Assembly: GCF_900142915.1 (NCBI RefSeq)
Contig: NZ_FRCM01000004.1
Coordinates: forward strand, 62,001-126,000
DNA from: Mucilaginibacter sp. OK098
Lineage (GTDB): Bacteria > Bacteroidota > Bacteroidia > Sphingobacteriales > Sphingobacteriaceae
Length of the DNA: 64,000 nucleotides
Direction: 5' to 3'
Shown piece by piece: positions 9,775 to 19,419 of this stretch (the stretch's first letter is position 1; the number at the start of each line of letters is the position of its first letter). The notes beneath the pieces are model-generated. The model did no database searches. It saw nothing but the letters and a program-made list of their open reading frames with translations, and was not told the DNA's origin. The position numbers and the translations under genes were made by a program.

Positions 9775-10752
9775 CTATTTCATATTTCTACAATTTTTAA
9801 GATTAATTACTACCACCTTGTCTTTGATACTGTAAGTTATCCCGGCAAGGCGGGTCATTACATTTAATACATGGTCAACAGGCTCATTATTAAAGCTCAC
9901 GGTGTATCGCCTGCATGCTGAGCGACCGTTCAGTTTTACGCTTACGTTGTACCACCGTTCAAGCAAAGGGGCAATTTCCCCGAATGAAGCGTTATCAAAA
10001 CTTAGCTTATTTTGCTGCCAGGCAATTACATCGGAGGTTTTAACCGGGCTTATGGCGTGGCTATTGTCCCGCTCATTATACACCAGTTGCTGGTTGCGGG
10101 TAATAGCAGCGGCATACAATTCAAATTGTCCGTTTGGCTTATTTTTTCCCACTTGCACTTTACCGCTTTCAACCGCAACATGTATTTCTCTGTCTTCGGG
10201 ATAGGCTTTTACATCGAACGCTGTACCCAGGTCGGTAATAAGCAATTTGCCCGAATGAATGGTAAATGGTTTAGCCGCGTTGTGTTTTACTTCAAAGTAG
10301 GCCTCTCCTGAGAGTGACACTTCTCTTGATTTAACATTGTAGTTTGAAGGGATCCGGATCGCGGAGCCTGAATTAAGGAAAACCGTACTGCCGTCTGCCA
10401 GTAACAAGTTCTTTTTTTCGCCTTTTGGTACAGAGATCAGCGTATAAGAAATTACTGAAGCTTTTTTGGTTGCAGTGTGCTGGTATTTAAACAATACAAT
10501 ACCAAATGCAACTAGTATTACAGCCGCCGCCTGTAAATACCTGTTATAAATAAGCAGTCGCCGCGGCTTAAATAACATCCGGTCAATCGCATCATCCATT
10601 GGGGCAAAGAGTGCAATCTTTTCCGTTTCGTTTAATTCAGTTTTCTGTTCTTTTTCAAGGTCAGCGAACCAGGTTTCAACTATTATTCGTTCCTGCTCAT
10701 TTGCTTGCTCTGATTGATACCGCTCAAATAAATTCTTAATCCTGTTGTCCAC
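9775..10752 (-). CDS. FecR-family anti-sigma factor
   Basis: A 325-residue inner-membrane regulator. A cytoplasmic sigma-binding region (1-65) is followed by one membrane segment (about 68-88), a periplasmic FecR domain (about 115-225, KGEKKNLLLADGSTVFLNSGS, FTIHSGKLLITDLGTAFDVKA) and a C-terminal DUF4974/STN-like domain (about 250-318, SFDNASFGEIAPLLERWYNV). The start is GTG at 10752; no in-frame ATG lies nearby upstream. It lies 77 nt after the sigma gene and 110 nt before susC. By family precedent it holds the ECF sigma factor until the SusC STN domain signals that ligand is bound. Confidence 0.93.
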   Translation of the reverse strand: MDNRIKNLFERYQSEQANEQERIIVETWFADLEKEQKTELNETEKIALFAPMDDAIDRMLFKPRRLLIYNRYLQAAAVILVAFGIVLFKYQHTATKKASVISYTLISVPKGEKKNLLLADGSTVFLNSGSAIRIPSNYNVKSREVSLSGEAYFEVKHNAAKPFTIHSGKLLITDLGTAFDVKAYPEDREIHVAVESGKVQVGKNKPNGQFELYAAAITRNQQLVYNERDNSHAISPVKTSDVIAWQQNKLSFDNASFGEIAPLLERWYNVSVKLNGRSACRRYTVSFNNEPVDHVLNVMTRLAGITYSIKDKVVVINLKNCRNMK

Positions 10753-10829
10753 TATAAGTGCTTTTCATATAGCTCGCATACAAAGGCTGTTTGTCCTTTA
10801 AGATAATGTTAACAGTTTGTTACTTTTTC

Positions 10830-11438
10830 TTACACCCCGGCAAAAACCGCCGGAAAAGTTAAAATAACAAACAAGATCAAAAGTTCAGGGTGGCTGCTCT
10901 GAAGGTTTAGCCTAAGGCGTTTCAATGCCTCGGAAACGTTATTGCGGACTGTTTTTTCTGATATATTGAGGATGTCTGCAATTTCGCAGTTCTTTTTCCC
11001 TTCATTTTTGCTGAGGGCATAGCATGACCTCATGGTTTCGGGGAGCTGATCAACAAACTGATCTATATGTGAAGTAAGTTCGTTTGCTAGCCTGTGATCT
11101 TCGGCAGAATAAGCCAGTTGATCAATTTGTTCAACTAAATAGCTTTCTCCTTTTATCCTGATACTTTTTTTCCGATAGGCTGAAATAACATGATTGCGGC
11201 TGAACACATAAAGATATATTTTAAAATCTTTTATCTGGCGCAACTGCTGCCTGTTTGTCCACAGACTGACAAAAATATCCTGGGTAATGTCCCGTGCATC
11301 TTCCCTGCTATTGAGCCTTGCATAAACTACACCAAAAACAAATGATTTATATTGCTGATATAATTCCCTGAAAGCAAGAGTGTCGCCATCGCCGCATTTA
11401 GTCAGCAGCAACTGTTCTGATAAATTTTTATATATCAT
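10830..11438 (-). CDS. ECF sigma-70 family RNA polymerase sigma factor
   Basis: A 202-residue ECF sigma factor. Region 2 is seen at about 25-95 (SFVFGVVYARLNSREDARDITQDIFVSLW) and region 4 at about 125-178 (LPETMRSCYALSKNEGKKNCEIADILNISEKTVRNNVSEALKRL). It should direct transcription of the downstream FecR-SusC-SusD-YdcF genes. It ends with a hydrophobic tail (LLILFVILTFPAVFAGV), a feature often seen in sigma factors paired with Bacteroidota FecR genes, whose role I cannot state. ATG at 11436-11438. This is the promoter-proximal gene of the operon. Confidence 0.93.
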   Translation of the reverse strand: MIYKNLSEQLLLTKCGDGDTLAFRELYQQYKSFVFGVVYARLNSREDARDITQDIFVSLWTNRQQLRQIKDFKIYLYVFSRNHVISAYRKKSIRIKGESYLVEQIDQLAYSAEDHRLANELTSHIDQFVDQLPETMRSCYALSKNEGKKNCEIADILNISEKTVRNNVSEALKRLRLNLQSSHPELLILFVILTFPAVFAGV

Positions 11439-11530
11439 AGATTTGCTTTGATAAACTGCGCAAATTTAACATGTGGTTACAGCATGGTTATTAAGCTTGT
11501 ATTAACAAACCAATACGTTATTCTCCCCGG

Positions 11531-12400
11531 TTACCAGCCAATATTCATATAGTTCACATTGTTTTTACGTGATGATGTAACAGCTATTCCTTTCAGGCCG
11601 CTCCCGGTAAATGCAAAGCCTTCCAGCTCATCGCTTCTTTCATCAACATCAACAACTTTTATAACTTCCTGCTTACCTGATGCAATCGACTTTTCCAGGT
11701 TAACATAGGTAAACCGCCATTTACGGCCTTCAATTTGATTTTGGATCAATACTAAAATGCCTTTATCGGCTATGTAATATAAATTTTGCACCCACGGTGT
11801 ACAAGTAAACTTTTTATAGAGCACACCCGGCTCACTGGTTTTTGAGCAGTTTTTCAGATGTTCCGGATCATATAAACGCACCTCATTACCATGATTGCCA
11901 TAATCAGCAGTAGCAACATACCATTTATGTTTATAGCTCACATACTCGGGCCGGGTACCCTGGATGCAGGCATCATCTTCAATCGTTTTCAATAAATTAC
12001 CATCAAGGGTGCCTGTCTTCTGTAACCCGTTCCAGTTTATATAATAGATCATAGCCTTCCATGAGCCCCCTGGCTTTTCGGGTTTTACAGAATTGCCCAT
12101 AAACACAGGTTCTGAACCATGATAAGCTAAGCCCGTCGGATGATTAATTACATCTTTGCCTTCAACCGTTAACTTATATTCTTTATGATCATATACCAGC
12201 GTATCTTTATCAAAAGAAAACTGCCGGATCATACCTACTTCCCTATCGCCATACAAGAAAGCTTTTCCATGCTGGTATGAGATCCCCTGGCAAGCGCCTA
12301 ATGAGTCGATGGTTACAGATTTTTTTAGATCCATCCGTAAATCGGATGTAAAAATAAAAGCAGTTAGTAGCAGGGTTATTACAAACGTTAGCGTTTTCAT
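11531..12400 (-). CDS. Secreted protein of unknown function, possibly beta-propeller
   Basis: A 289-residue protein from the ATG at 12400; a TTG two codons upstream is in frame but less likely. A short signal peptide (about 1-19) is followed by repeated strand-turn units such as GISYQHGKAFLYGDREVGMI, TGLAYHGSEPVFMGN, RPEYVSYKHKWYVATADYG and LEGFAFTGSGLKGIAVTSS. The spacing suggests a five- or six-bladed propeller of the SMP-30/esterase-like type, but no catalytic motif is clear. It stands alone 92 nt upstream of the sigma gene on the same strand, so it could be read before the operon. I do not assign a function. Confidence 0.55.
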   Translation of the reverse strand: MKTLTFVITLLLTAFIFTSDLRMDLKKSVTIDSLGACQGISYQHGKAFLYGDREVGMIRQFSFDKDTLVYDHKEYKLTVEGKDVINHPTGLAYHGSEPVFMGNSVKPEKPGGSWKAMIYYINWNGLQKTGTLDGNLLKTIEDDACIQGTRPEYVSYKHKWYVATADYGNHGNEVRLYDPEHLKNCSKTSEPGVLYKKFTCTPWVQNLYYIADKGILVLIQNQIEGRKWRFTYVNLEKSIASGKQEVIKVVDVDERSDELEGFAFTGSGLKGIAVTSSRKNNVNYMNIGW

Positions 12401-12635
12401 AAACAAAACAGGTTAAATATTCATTAAGCAATAGTTATAACCTGCTTTACCTCATCCATGATAAAATTTACAGGTTTTATTATCAGGTATCAGGCACGCA
12501 AAAAAACTCACGCTACATTATGCTATAATTAAATTTTCATTATTTATTTAATTTTTTGCTCAACCTTAATACTAATTAACAGCTAGGTCTGCATCCTGAA
12601 ATAACTTTCATAATATTTGTGTCCTGGAATAATAT

Positions 12636-13883
12636 ATGACGAACATTGCCATCTGGATCATTTCATTTATAGCTATAGCCGGTGTTATTATCAGGCCTTT
12701 TAAAGTTACAGAAGCTATTTGGGCGGTTTCAGGTGCGGTAATTCTTGTGATTTTTGGTTTAATATTACCCTCCGATGGATTATCCGGCGTACTTAAAGGC
12801 ACTGATGTTTACCTGTTTTTAACCGGCATGATGCTACTGGCTGAAACAGCAAGAGAAGAAAAACTATTTGACTGGCTTGCGGCACACGCCACTAAGCTGG
12901 CTAAAGGCTCGTCAACCCGCCTTTTCCTTTTAATTTATCTTGTTGGAATTGTGGTCACTACCTTTTTATCAAATGATGCTACGGCAGTTGTATTAACACC
13001 GGCAGTAGCGGCATCCGTTAAGGCGGCTAAAGTGCAAAAGCCGCTCCCCTATTTACTCATTTGCGCATTTATTGCAAACGCGGCTTCATTTGTGCTGCCA
13101 ATTTCAAACCCGGCTAATTTGGTCATTTATGGCAGCCATATGCCGCCCTTGCTGCAATGGCTGCCGCAATATATCCTGCCCTCGGTTATTGCCATAGCAG
13201 TAACCTATTTTATGCTGCGTTTTACCCAACGGAACGGGTTAAAACAAAAAATCGAAAGCAATATTCCTATCCCTGTACTTCCGCAAGGGGGTAAAACAGC
13301 AATTATAGGCATTGCCGCAACAGCCATTATCCTGCTGATATGTTCCGCTTTTGATCTTCAGCTAGGTTTACCCACGGCTATTACCGGTATTTTGACCTCA
13401 ACCATTGTTATTATTCGGGCAAAAAAAAATCCGCTTATTGTTATCAGAGGCGTTTCCTGGGCCGTTCTCCCGTTAGTTGCCGGGCTGTTTGTAATTGTTG
13501 AAGCGCTTAATAAAACCGGGGTTATTGAAACGTTAACTATTTTCCTCCATCAAAATGCAGTGCATTCAGCTGCTAATACAGCCTGGGGCAGCGGTATTAT
13601 CATCGCCTTTGCCAGTAACCTGGTGAACAACCTGCCGGCCGGTTTAATAGCGGGTAACGCGGTTCAGGCTGCCGGACATGTTCCCGAAATTGTAAAAAGC
13701 GCTGTCCTTGTCGGTGTCGATCTGGGACCAAACCTTTCCATAACAGGATCTTTGGCTACTATACTCTGGCTGGTGGCTTTAAGGCGGGAGGGACAAACCA
13801 TTAGCGCCTGGGCCTTTCTTAAAATTGGCTCGTTAATTATGATCCCATCACTTTTATTGGCAATAGCATCACTGTTGATATAG
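12636..13883 (+). CDS. ArsB/SLC13-type membrane permease
   Basis: A 415-residue integral membrane protein with about 11-12 hydrophobic segments in the ArsB/NhaD/SLC13 ion-transporter fold. Family landmarks include a first re-entrant motif (TTFLSNDATAVVLTPAV, about 107-123) and its inverted counterpart (SNLVNNLPAGLI near 326-337). The repeated SND/NN-P signatures match arsenite permeases (ArsB), which expel arsenite or antimonite. No arsR, arsC or other ars gene is next to it, so the substrate could be another oxyanion or a dicarboxylate. The gene is isolated, 229 nt from the divergent secreted protein and convergent with the LytTR gene at 13902. Confidence 0.8.
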   Translation: MTNIAIWIISFIAIAGVIIRPFKVTEAIWAVSGAVILVIFGLILPSDGLSGVLKGTDVYLFLTGMMLLAETAREEKLFDWLAAHATKLAKGSSTRLFLLIYLVGIVVTTFLSNDATAVVLTPAVAASVKAAKVQKPLPYLLICAFIANAASFVLPISNPANLVIYGSHMPPLLQWLPQYILPSVIAIAVTYFMLRFTQRNGLKQKIESNIPIPVLPQGGKTAIIGIAATAIILLICSAFDLQLGLPTAITGILTSTIVIIRAKKNPLIVIRGVSWAVLPLVAGLFVIVEALNKTGVIETLTIFLHQNAVHSAANTAWGSGIIIAFASNLVNNLPAGLIAGNAVQAAGHVPEIVKSAVLVGVDLGPNLSITGSLATILWLVALRREGQTISAWAFLKIGSLIMIPSLLLAIASLLI

Positions 13884-13901
13884 CTCAAGGAACGTGCAAA
13901 A

Positions 13902-14606
13902 TCAGACCCCTATATTATTAAGAAACGCATCCCTGTAGTTTTGGGCAATCGGAATTTCCTTTTGTTTAACAAATACCCGGTTACCTTCAATATGGCTAAT
14001 CATTGTTTTGTTGATAATGAATGACCGGTGCACCCTGATAAATAACTCGCCCGGCAGCAAGTCGACAAATGAAGAGAAAGGCATTTTTGTTAAGATAGCC
14101 GATTCTGCTTTAACTACTTTGGTGTAGTTTCCCTGTGCTTCGGCATACAAACATTCATTGTATGGCACTTTGTATATTTTACCTTCAGCCCTGATAAAAA
14201 AATAGCTTGGCTGCGCCGGTTGGTTATTTTCAGGAGCTGGTTTTATAATTTGCTGCAGTTTTTCCCTGGCCTTATCTACTGCAACAATAAACCGCTCTAG
14301 TGAAAAGGGTTTAAGCAGATAATCGCAGGCGGCAAGATCAAAAGCATTAACGGCATATTCCTGGAAGGCGGTTGTAAAAATAACTTGGGGGGCATTTTTT
14401 AGCGTGTTTAAAAACCCAATCCCGTTCAATACAGGCATATGGATATCCAAAAACAAAAGATCAATTTCATTGGCTAATAAAAGATCTTTAGCCTCCAAAG
14501 CGTTTCCGCATTCTGCAACAATATTCAGATATGGCAGGTGGCTGCAATAATTCCTGATAATGCTTCTTGCAACAGGCTCATCGTCTACTACCAGGCAGTT
14601 GATCAT
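13902..14606 (-). CDS. LytTR-family response regulator
   Basis: A 234-residue response regulator. The receiver domain (2-120) has the acidic pair in VVDDE and the phospho-acceptor D54 in LFLDIHMPV. The C-terminal LytTR DNA-binding domain spans about 138-234 (KIYKVPYNECLYAEAQGNYTKV, HRSFIINKTMISHIEGNRV). ATG at 14604-14606; the TTG one codon upstream is less likely. The gene begins 4 nt after the stop of the histidine kinase, so the two are translated as a unit. LytTR regulators bind short direct repeats near target promoters. The divergent receptor gene at 15858 is a plausible target, but this is inferred from position only. Confidence 0.93.
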   Translation of the reverse strand: MINCLVVDDEPVARSIIRNYCSHLPYLNIVAECGNALEAKDLLLANEIDLLFLDIHMPVLNGIGFLNTLKNAPQVIFTTAFQEYAVNAFDLAACDYLLKPFSLERFIVAVDKAREKLQQIIKPAPENNQPAQPSYFFIRAEGKIYKVPYNECLYAEAQGNYTKVVKAESAILTKMPFSSFVDLLPGELFIRVHRSFIINKTMISHIEGNRVFVKQKEIPIAQNYRDAFLNNIGV

Positions 14607-14610
14607 CAAT

Positions 14611-15648
14611 TTATTCCTTTATCTTTAAATTCAATTCAACATGATACAAATCGTTTTCTGTAGCTTGTTTCAGTTCATAATCATTCCCATATAACAGGTC
14701 CAGTCTTTTAATAGTATTAGCCAAGCCTAAACCCGAACCTTCATTAAGCATAGCATCATTATTTTTTTGTTGCTGATATGAATTGCTTACCAGCAAGCAA
14801 ATAAAGTTACCGGTAATTTTTAATGAAATATCAATATCAATTTCCTGGTTTAGTGTATTTTTTGAATGTTTAAAAGCATTCTCTATAAACACGATCAAAA
14901 CTTGAGGTGCAATTTTAATACCAGTGTTGTTTACCGGCGCTATATCTGTTACCAGGTTAAGCCGGTCGCTGATCCTGATCTGTTCAAATTCGATGTAGTT
15001 TTTAATATATTCTATTTCTTCCTTCAACGGTACAAATAATTTTTTATCTCCATAAACCGTGTAACGCAACAAATGAGATAATTTGAGCAGCAGTGCAGGG
15101 ATCCGCTCATGTTCCTCAATAGAAATCCCATAAAGATTATTCAGCACATTGAAAAGGAAATGAGGGCTCAGTTGGGACTGTAACAGGCTAAACTCGCCCT
15201 CCTTTTGTTCTGCTTTAATTTGGGCGTCCTGTAGCTCTTTTTGCAGGGAAGTCCTTATCAGTTTCAGGAGCATGCCTATTACCAAACCGATTAAAAAGAA
15301 AGGCATTGCATCGCGCACTACTTCAATAAACCCTGCATATGGATTGTTGAATACATAGCATACCAATAACCATTTAAAAATAGCCAGGCCAATACAGGCC
15401 AATAAGGTATATAAAAAGAAAAGTATAAGTCTCTGTTCAAGATACCATTTTTGGCAAAGCCATCGACCGGTATAAATACAAAACAGGAAGAATAAACAAT
15501 CTGTAAACGCAGATATAAGGTTATTAAAGCGAAATCCGGTTACGTGTAGAAAATACATCCCAAGTAACAAAAACGCTAAAACAGCGACACAAAAAGTTAT
15601 ATGGACTTTGAGCTTATTGCCGCCGGTTATATACTGACTCATTTTCAT
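14611..15648 (-). CDS. LytS-like sensor histidine kinase (HisKA_6-type domain)
   Basis: About 345 residues. Four membrane segments (about 15-37, 43-62, 74-100, 114-131) are followed by a short coiled coil and the His_kinase domain with the phospho-acceptor H163 in LSPHFLFNVLNNL. A degenerate HATPase follows with FIENAFKHS (N box) and GSGLGLANTIKRL (G box). I chose the ATG at 15648 because AGGGG sits 5 nt before it. An ATG at 15705 adds 19 residues and is possible. There is no extracellular sensor domain, so the signal is probably sensed within the membrane. It partners with the LytTR regulator downstream. Confidence 0.92.
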   Translation of the reverse strand: MKMSQYITGGNKLKVHITFCVAVLAFLLLGMYFLHVTGFRFNNLISAFTDCLFFLFCIYTGRWLCQKWYLEQRLILFFLYTLLACIGLAIFKWLLVCYVFNNPYAGFIEVVRDAMPFFLIGLVIGMLLKLIRTSLQKELQDAQIKAEQKEGEFSLLQSQLSPHFLFNVLNNLYGISIEEHERIPALLLKLSHLLRYTVYGDKKLFVPLKEEIEYIKNYIEFEQIRISDRLNLVTDIAPVNNTGIKIAPQVLIVFIENAFKHSKNTLNQEIDIDISLKITGNFICLLVSNSYQQQKNNDAMLNEGSGLGLANTIKRLDLLYGNDYELKQATENDLYHVELNLKIKE

Positions 15649-15857
15649 ACCCCTAAAGTTCAGTAAATAAAGTTGAATAAGAATTTGTGCTGTCGAAAAA
15701 TGCATTCACGGGGTTGAATGATTTAAAAACGGTGATAAAACAACTTATCCCCATAAAACTTATTTCAGCCACCCATTTTGTGCTATCCATCCCTATAATT
15801 TCATAAGCGCCTGTATTCCTTCAAAATTTAAGGATTGTTAAATAAACAGTCTTATTT

Positions 15858-18308
15858 ATGAAACTTAAATTTTTGTTTGCCATTGCCCTGATGATAACTA
15901 TTTGCTTTAGAGCTTATTCCCAAAACGGTACCGGCAAGATAGGCGGTATGGTTCAGGATGACCAGGGTAAAATATTAACCGGGGCCACCATTGTATTACA
16001 AACTGATACAGTAACCACTTCAAAAACCATAAAAATAGCTGATAAAAACGGCGCCTTTGCTTTTAAAAATCTGGCCAAGGGAGCCTATATGATAACCTGC
16101 ACAAACATTGGCTTCAAAGCATATGCTACGGGTCGTTTAAGGATTGATGAAACCCACCAGGTTATTATATTGCCGGTTATTGTATTACAGGCAGCAAACA
16201 AGCAAACTTTAAAAGGAGTAATAGTTACCGCAAAAAGGCCTTTAATTGAACAGAAAATAGACCGGACTATTGTTAATGTAGATGCCATGCTAACCGCTGC
16301 AGGCAGTAATGCGCTGGAAGTTTTGTCAAAAAGTCCGGGAGTAATCATTGGACCAAATGATGATATCAGCCTCAATGGTAAAAACAATGTGCTGGTATTA
16401 ATAGATGACAAGCCCACTTACATGTCGGCACAGGATCTGGCGGCCTACCTGCGAACGTTGCCGGGAGGAGTACTGGATAAACTGGAATTGATGAGTAACC
16501 CTCCAGCCAGGTATGAAGCATCAGGAGGAGCTATCATAAATATCGTACTAAAGAAAAATAAGTTATCCGGTTTTAACGGTGGCATAAGCCTGGGATATAA
16601 CCAGGGCGTATATGCCCGAACCAATGATGCATTAAATATTAACTACCGTACTCCTAAGTTTAACATTTTCAGTAACCTTAGCTACAGCCACGATCAAAAT
16701 TTTAGTAACGAAACTTATAACCGATATTTTTTCAATAACGATGGCTCTTCCAATTCATCTATAGTACAAAATAGCAGCTACACTTATCTTTCAAATGCAT
16801 GGAATGGCCGGATTGGATTTGATTATTTTGTTTCACCCAAAACAACAGTGGGGATAATGTTTACCGGCGGTACCAGGCCAAAAACCGATTTGCTTACTTA
16901 CCAAAGCAACCAATACAATGGGAGTATGCAATTGAACTCCGTAGGCAGAGGTTATACTGATGGAAATTATCAGTCTAAAAACTTTGGCATAAACCTGAAC
17001 CTGCAGCATAAATTTGACAGCGCAGGCAGGGTGTTAACTATAGATTTAGATCATATTAATTTCAATTCGGGCAGCAACCAGTTTTCACCGGCCTATGTTT
17101 ACTTACCTGATGGTAGTTTGATAAGTGATCAACAGCGTTTCTTTACTTTGCCATCTAATGTAAATATTTATGCAGGCAAGATAGACTATACACATCCTTT
17201 AACAGGTAAGGCAGAATTTGATGCGGGCTTTAAGTCGAGCTATGTGAGTACTGATAATCATTCCAATTGGTTTAACCGGCAAGGGAGCAGCCTGGTTCCT
17301 GATTACGGCCAAACCAATCATTTCAGCTACGATGAAAATATTAACGCCGCTTATGTAAATTTAAAAAAGGAATGGAAACGGTGGGGCGCACAAGGCGGCT
17401 TTCGTTTGGAGAACACGTTGTCAAAAGGCCACCAGTTTAGTAACCCGGCCATTGCTGATTCTTCATTTACAAAAAGTTATACCAGTTTATTTCCTTCCTT
17501 ATATCTTTCTTATAAACTGGACTCTGTTGGAAACAACACCCTGGTTTTAAGTTACAGCAAAAGAATTCACCGGCCGGGTTACCAGCAGCTTAATCCTTTT
17601 CTATTTTTTCATGACCAGCACTCGTATTCTTCGGGTAATCCGGACCTGGTACCTAACTTTAACCAGTTTTTTGAATTGAGATATACCTATAAACGGTACT
17701 TTGGCATCACTGTAGGGTATTGGTCAGGAAACAACGGATTAAATCCTGTAACCCAGTCAATTGGAGACATCTTCATAACAAAACCTTATAATTTTATTAA
17801 TAACCGCACTTACAGTTTTATACCTTACTTTTCTCTTAACCCCACACAATGGTGGACACTGCATCTCAATGCGGTTTTATTATACATGATAAACAAGGGG
17901 TACGCGGGCGGCATAACGATAGATCAGAAGGCAAACGTCCATGAATTTGAAACTTCTAACGAGTTTCGGCTAAGTAAAACTTGGAGTGCCGAATTGGACG
18001 GCTTTTTTCCCGGGAAACAGGCTTTCGCTCAAAGCACAGGCGGCTCGGTTTATAATATCAGCGCCGGGGTACAAAAAAGCATTTTACAGGGACTAGGCAC
18101 AATCCGTTTAAATGCGAATGATATTTTTAATACGCTTGTAAATCATAATCAAACAACTGATATTAACCAGGTCTCGGCATTCTCTACCGGGGAAACAGAT
18201 ACCCGCAGGGTTGGCATATCCTTTACCTATCGCTTTGGCAAGGCTGCAAATGCCCGCAAACGCAATAATACCGGCAGTGCTGAAGATGAAAAAGGCAGAA
18301 CGAATTAA
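15858..18308 (+). CDS. TonB-dependent receptor-like outer-membrane beta-barrel protein (paralogue 1)
   Basis: An 816-residue protein. A signal peptide (1-22, FRAYSQ) is followed by a carboxypeptidase-regulatory-like beta sandwich (about 27-105), a plug-like domain (about 115-220: PLIEQKIDRTIVNVDAM, SKSPGVIIGPND, VLIDDKPTYMSAQDL, LMSNPPARYEASGG) and an outer-membrane barrel of the OMP_b-brl_3 family ending near FTYRFGK. A hydrophilic tail of about 20 residues follows the last strand. It resembles the protein encoded at 52856-55291 along its whole length. It is divergent from the LytS/LytTR pair, with 209 nt between the start codons used here. The function is probably uptake or sensing of an unknown ligand. 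Confidence 0.88.
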   Translation: MKLKFLFAIALMITICFRAYSQNGTGKIGGMVQDDQGKILTGATIVLQTDTVTTSKTIKIADKNGAFAFKNLAKGAYMITCTNIGFKAYATGRLRIDETHQVIILPVIVLQAANKQTLKGVIVTAKRPLIEQKIDRTIVNVDAMLTAAGSNALEVLSKSPGVIIGPNDDISLNGKNNVLVLIDDKPTYMSAQDLAAYLRTLPGGVLDKLELMSNPPARYEASGGAIINIVLKKNKLSGFNGGISLGYNQGVYARTNDALNINYRTPKFNIFSNLSYSHDQNFSNETYNRYFFNNDGSSNSSIVQNSSYTYLSNAWNGRIGFDYFVSPKTTVGIMFTGGTRPKTDLLTYQSNQYNGSMQLNSVGRGYTDGNYQSKNFGINLNLQHKFDSAGRVLTIDLDHINFNSGSNQFSPAYVYLPDGSLISDQQRFFTLPSNVNIYAGKIDYTHPLTGKAEFDAGFKSSYVSTDNHSNWFNRQGSSLVPDYGQTNHFSYDENINAAYVNLKKEWKRWGAQGGFRLENTLSKGHQFSNPAIADSSFTKSYTSLFPSLYLSYKLDSVGNNTLVLSYSKRIHRPGYQQLNPFLFFHDQHSYSSGNPDLVPNFNQFFELRYTYKRYFGITVGYWSGNNGLNPVTQSIGDIFITKPYNFINNRTYSFIPYFSLNPTQWWTLHLNAVLLYMINKGYAGGITIDQKANVHEFETSNEFRLSKTWSAELDGFFPGKQAFAQSTGGSVYNISAGVQKSILQGLGTIRLNANDIFNTLVNHNQTTDINQVSAFSTGETDTRRVGISFTYRFGKAANARKRNNTGSAEDEKGRTN

Positions 18309-18319
18309 AAGCGTAACAA

Positions 18320-19201
18320 TTATTGGCCTTCTCCATTCCTGTAATCCTTTGGCGAAATCCCGTTCTTCTTTTTAAACAGTTTTGAAAAATAAAAGATCGA
18401 TTCAAAGCCGGTATGATAGGCTATCTCATTTATATTTAAAGAGGTGGATGTTAACAATTCCTTAGCCTTATTAAGCCGGATATGCAGGTAATATTGATTA
18501 GGCGACTGGCCCGTAGTTTTTTTAAATGCCTGCCTGAATTTCGAATAGCTCATCGGGATCTCATCAAGCAGCTCATCAATTTCGATGGGCTTTTCAATTG
18601 ATTCGCGCATCCGGAATTTTGCATTGGCAATAGCTTTGCTGGTTTCATCGGTACCTGTATATTCATTTGGGGTGATACTGTTTACCATGCCCAACATTTG
18701 TAAGGTGATGCCGCTTATAATTTGATGATAGCCTGAAACGGATGACTTTACACAATCCAGTAATTTATGGAACAACCCTTGCAGCTCTTCATTTAAACCA
18801 ACATGCACAAAGGGATTTTTTTTATCAAAAAATTGCTGGGCCATTAAATATTCCGGGTAGTTTCCTTTAAAACCCACCCAATATTCCTCCCACCCCGAAT
18901 TCGGATCAGGCTTATACCGGTGCCAAACACCCGGGAATAAGAAAAAACAAGTCCCCGCACCTATTTCAAACGCGCCAGTTTCTGACGATTCAAAGGCACC
19001 CCTGCCCTTTGAAATATAAACAAGGTAATAATCATTCAAGATCCTGCCTTTGTTCCAGGTAAAAGCATGTGTTGCGGGGTGCTCCCTGTTATTTGGATAG
19101 ATTTGGTTAACATCAACTTTTGAACAGCCAACTGATGTAATAAAAAAGCCCCATTTTTCATCAATTAGAGATGGGGTAAGGTATTTGTTAAAATTATGCA
19201 T
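18320..19201 (-). CDS. AraC-family transcriptional regulator
   Basis: A 293-residue protein. The N-terminal cupin-like sugar-sensing region (about 20-160) contains NDYYLVYISKGRGAFESS and FLFPGVWHRYKPD. The C-terminal AraC domain (about 195-290) has two helix-turn-helix units (IDELLDEIPMSYSKFRQAFKK and INEIAYHTGFESIFYFSKLFKK). It is divergent from the GH78-like rhamnosidase gene, with 218 nt between the starts. Divergent AraC regulators often control the neighbouring sugar enzyme, so rhamnose or a rhamnoside is a reasonable effector. It ends 11 nt from the convergent receptor gene. Confidence 0.92.
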   Translation of the reverse strand: MHNFNKYLTPSLIDEKWGFFITSVGCSKVDVNQIYPNNREHPATHAFTWNKGRILNDYYLVYISKGRGAFESSETGAFEIGAGTCFFLFPGVWHRYKPDPNSGWEEYWVGFKGNYPEYLMAQQFFDKKNPFVHVGLNEELQGLFHKLLDCVKSSVSGYHQIISGITLQMLGMVNSITPNEYTGTDETSKAIANAKFRMRESIEKPIEIDELLDEIPMSYSKFRQAFKKTTGQSPNQYYLHIRLNKAKELLTSTSLNINEIAYHTGFESIFYFSKLFKKKNGISPKDYRNGEGQ

Positions 19202-19419
19202 CTGGCTGGGTTGTTTGTTTGATAAGAAATGAAATTACAAAATATATCAAAATGTACAAAAACTATGCATCTTTATATAACAACGCGGCATTGCATAAAG
19301 TTATTTTTGGTAAATAAATCTAAATTTTCGTCATTCCACGCGTGCAGTCAGTGTAGCAAATCGCTTTGTTAAGGTATGGTTCAAACATTTTGGATTTTAT
19401 TATTAAGATATTATAGCTT

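Noticed and set aside
12636..13883. Arsenite resistance operon
   Set aside because: The permease resembles ArsB, but no arsR, arsC or acr3 gene is nearby, so I do not call an operon or a fixed substrate.
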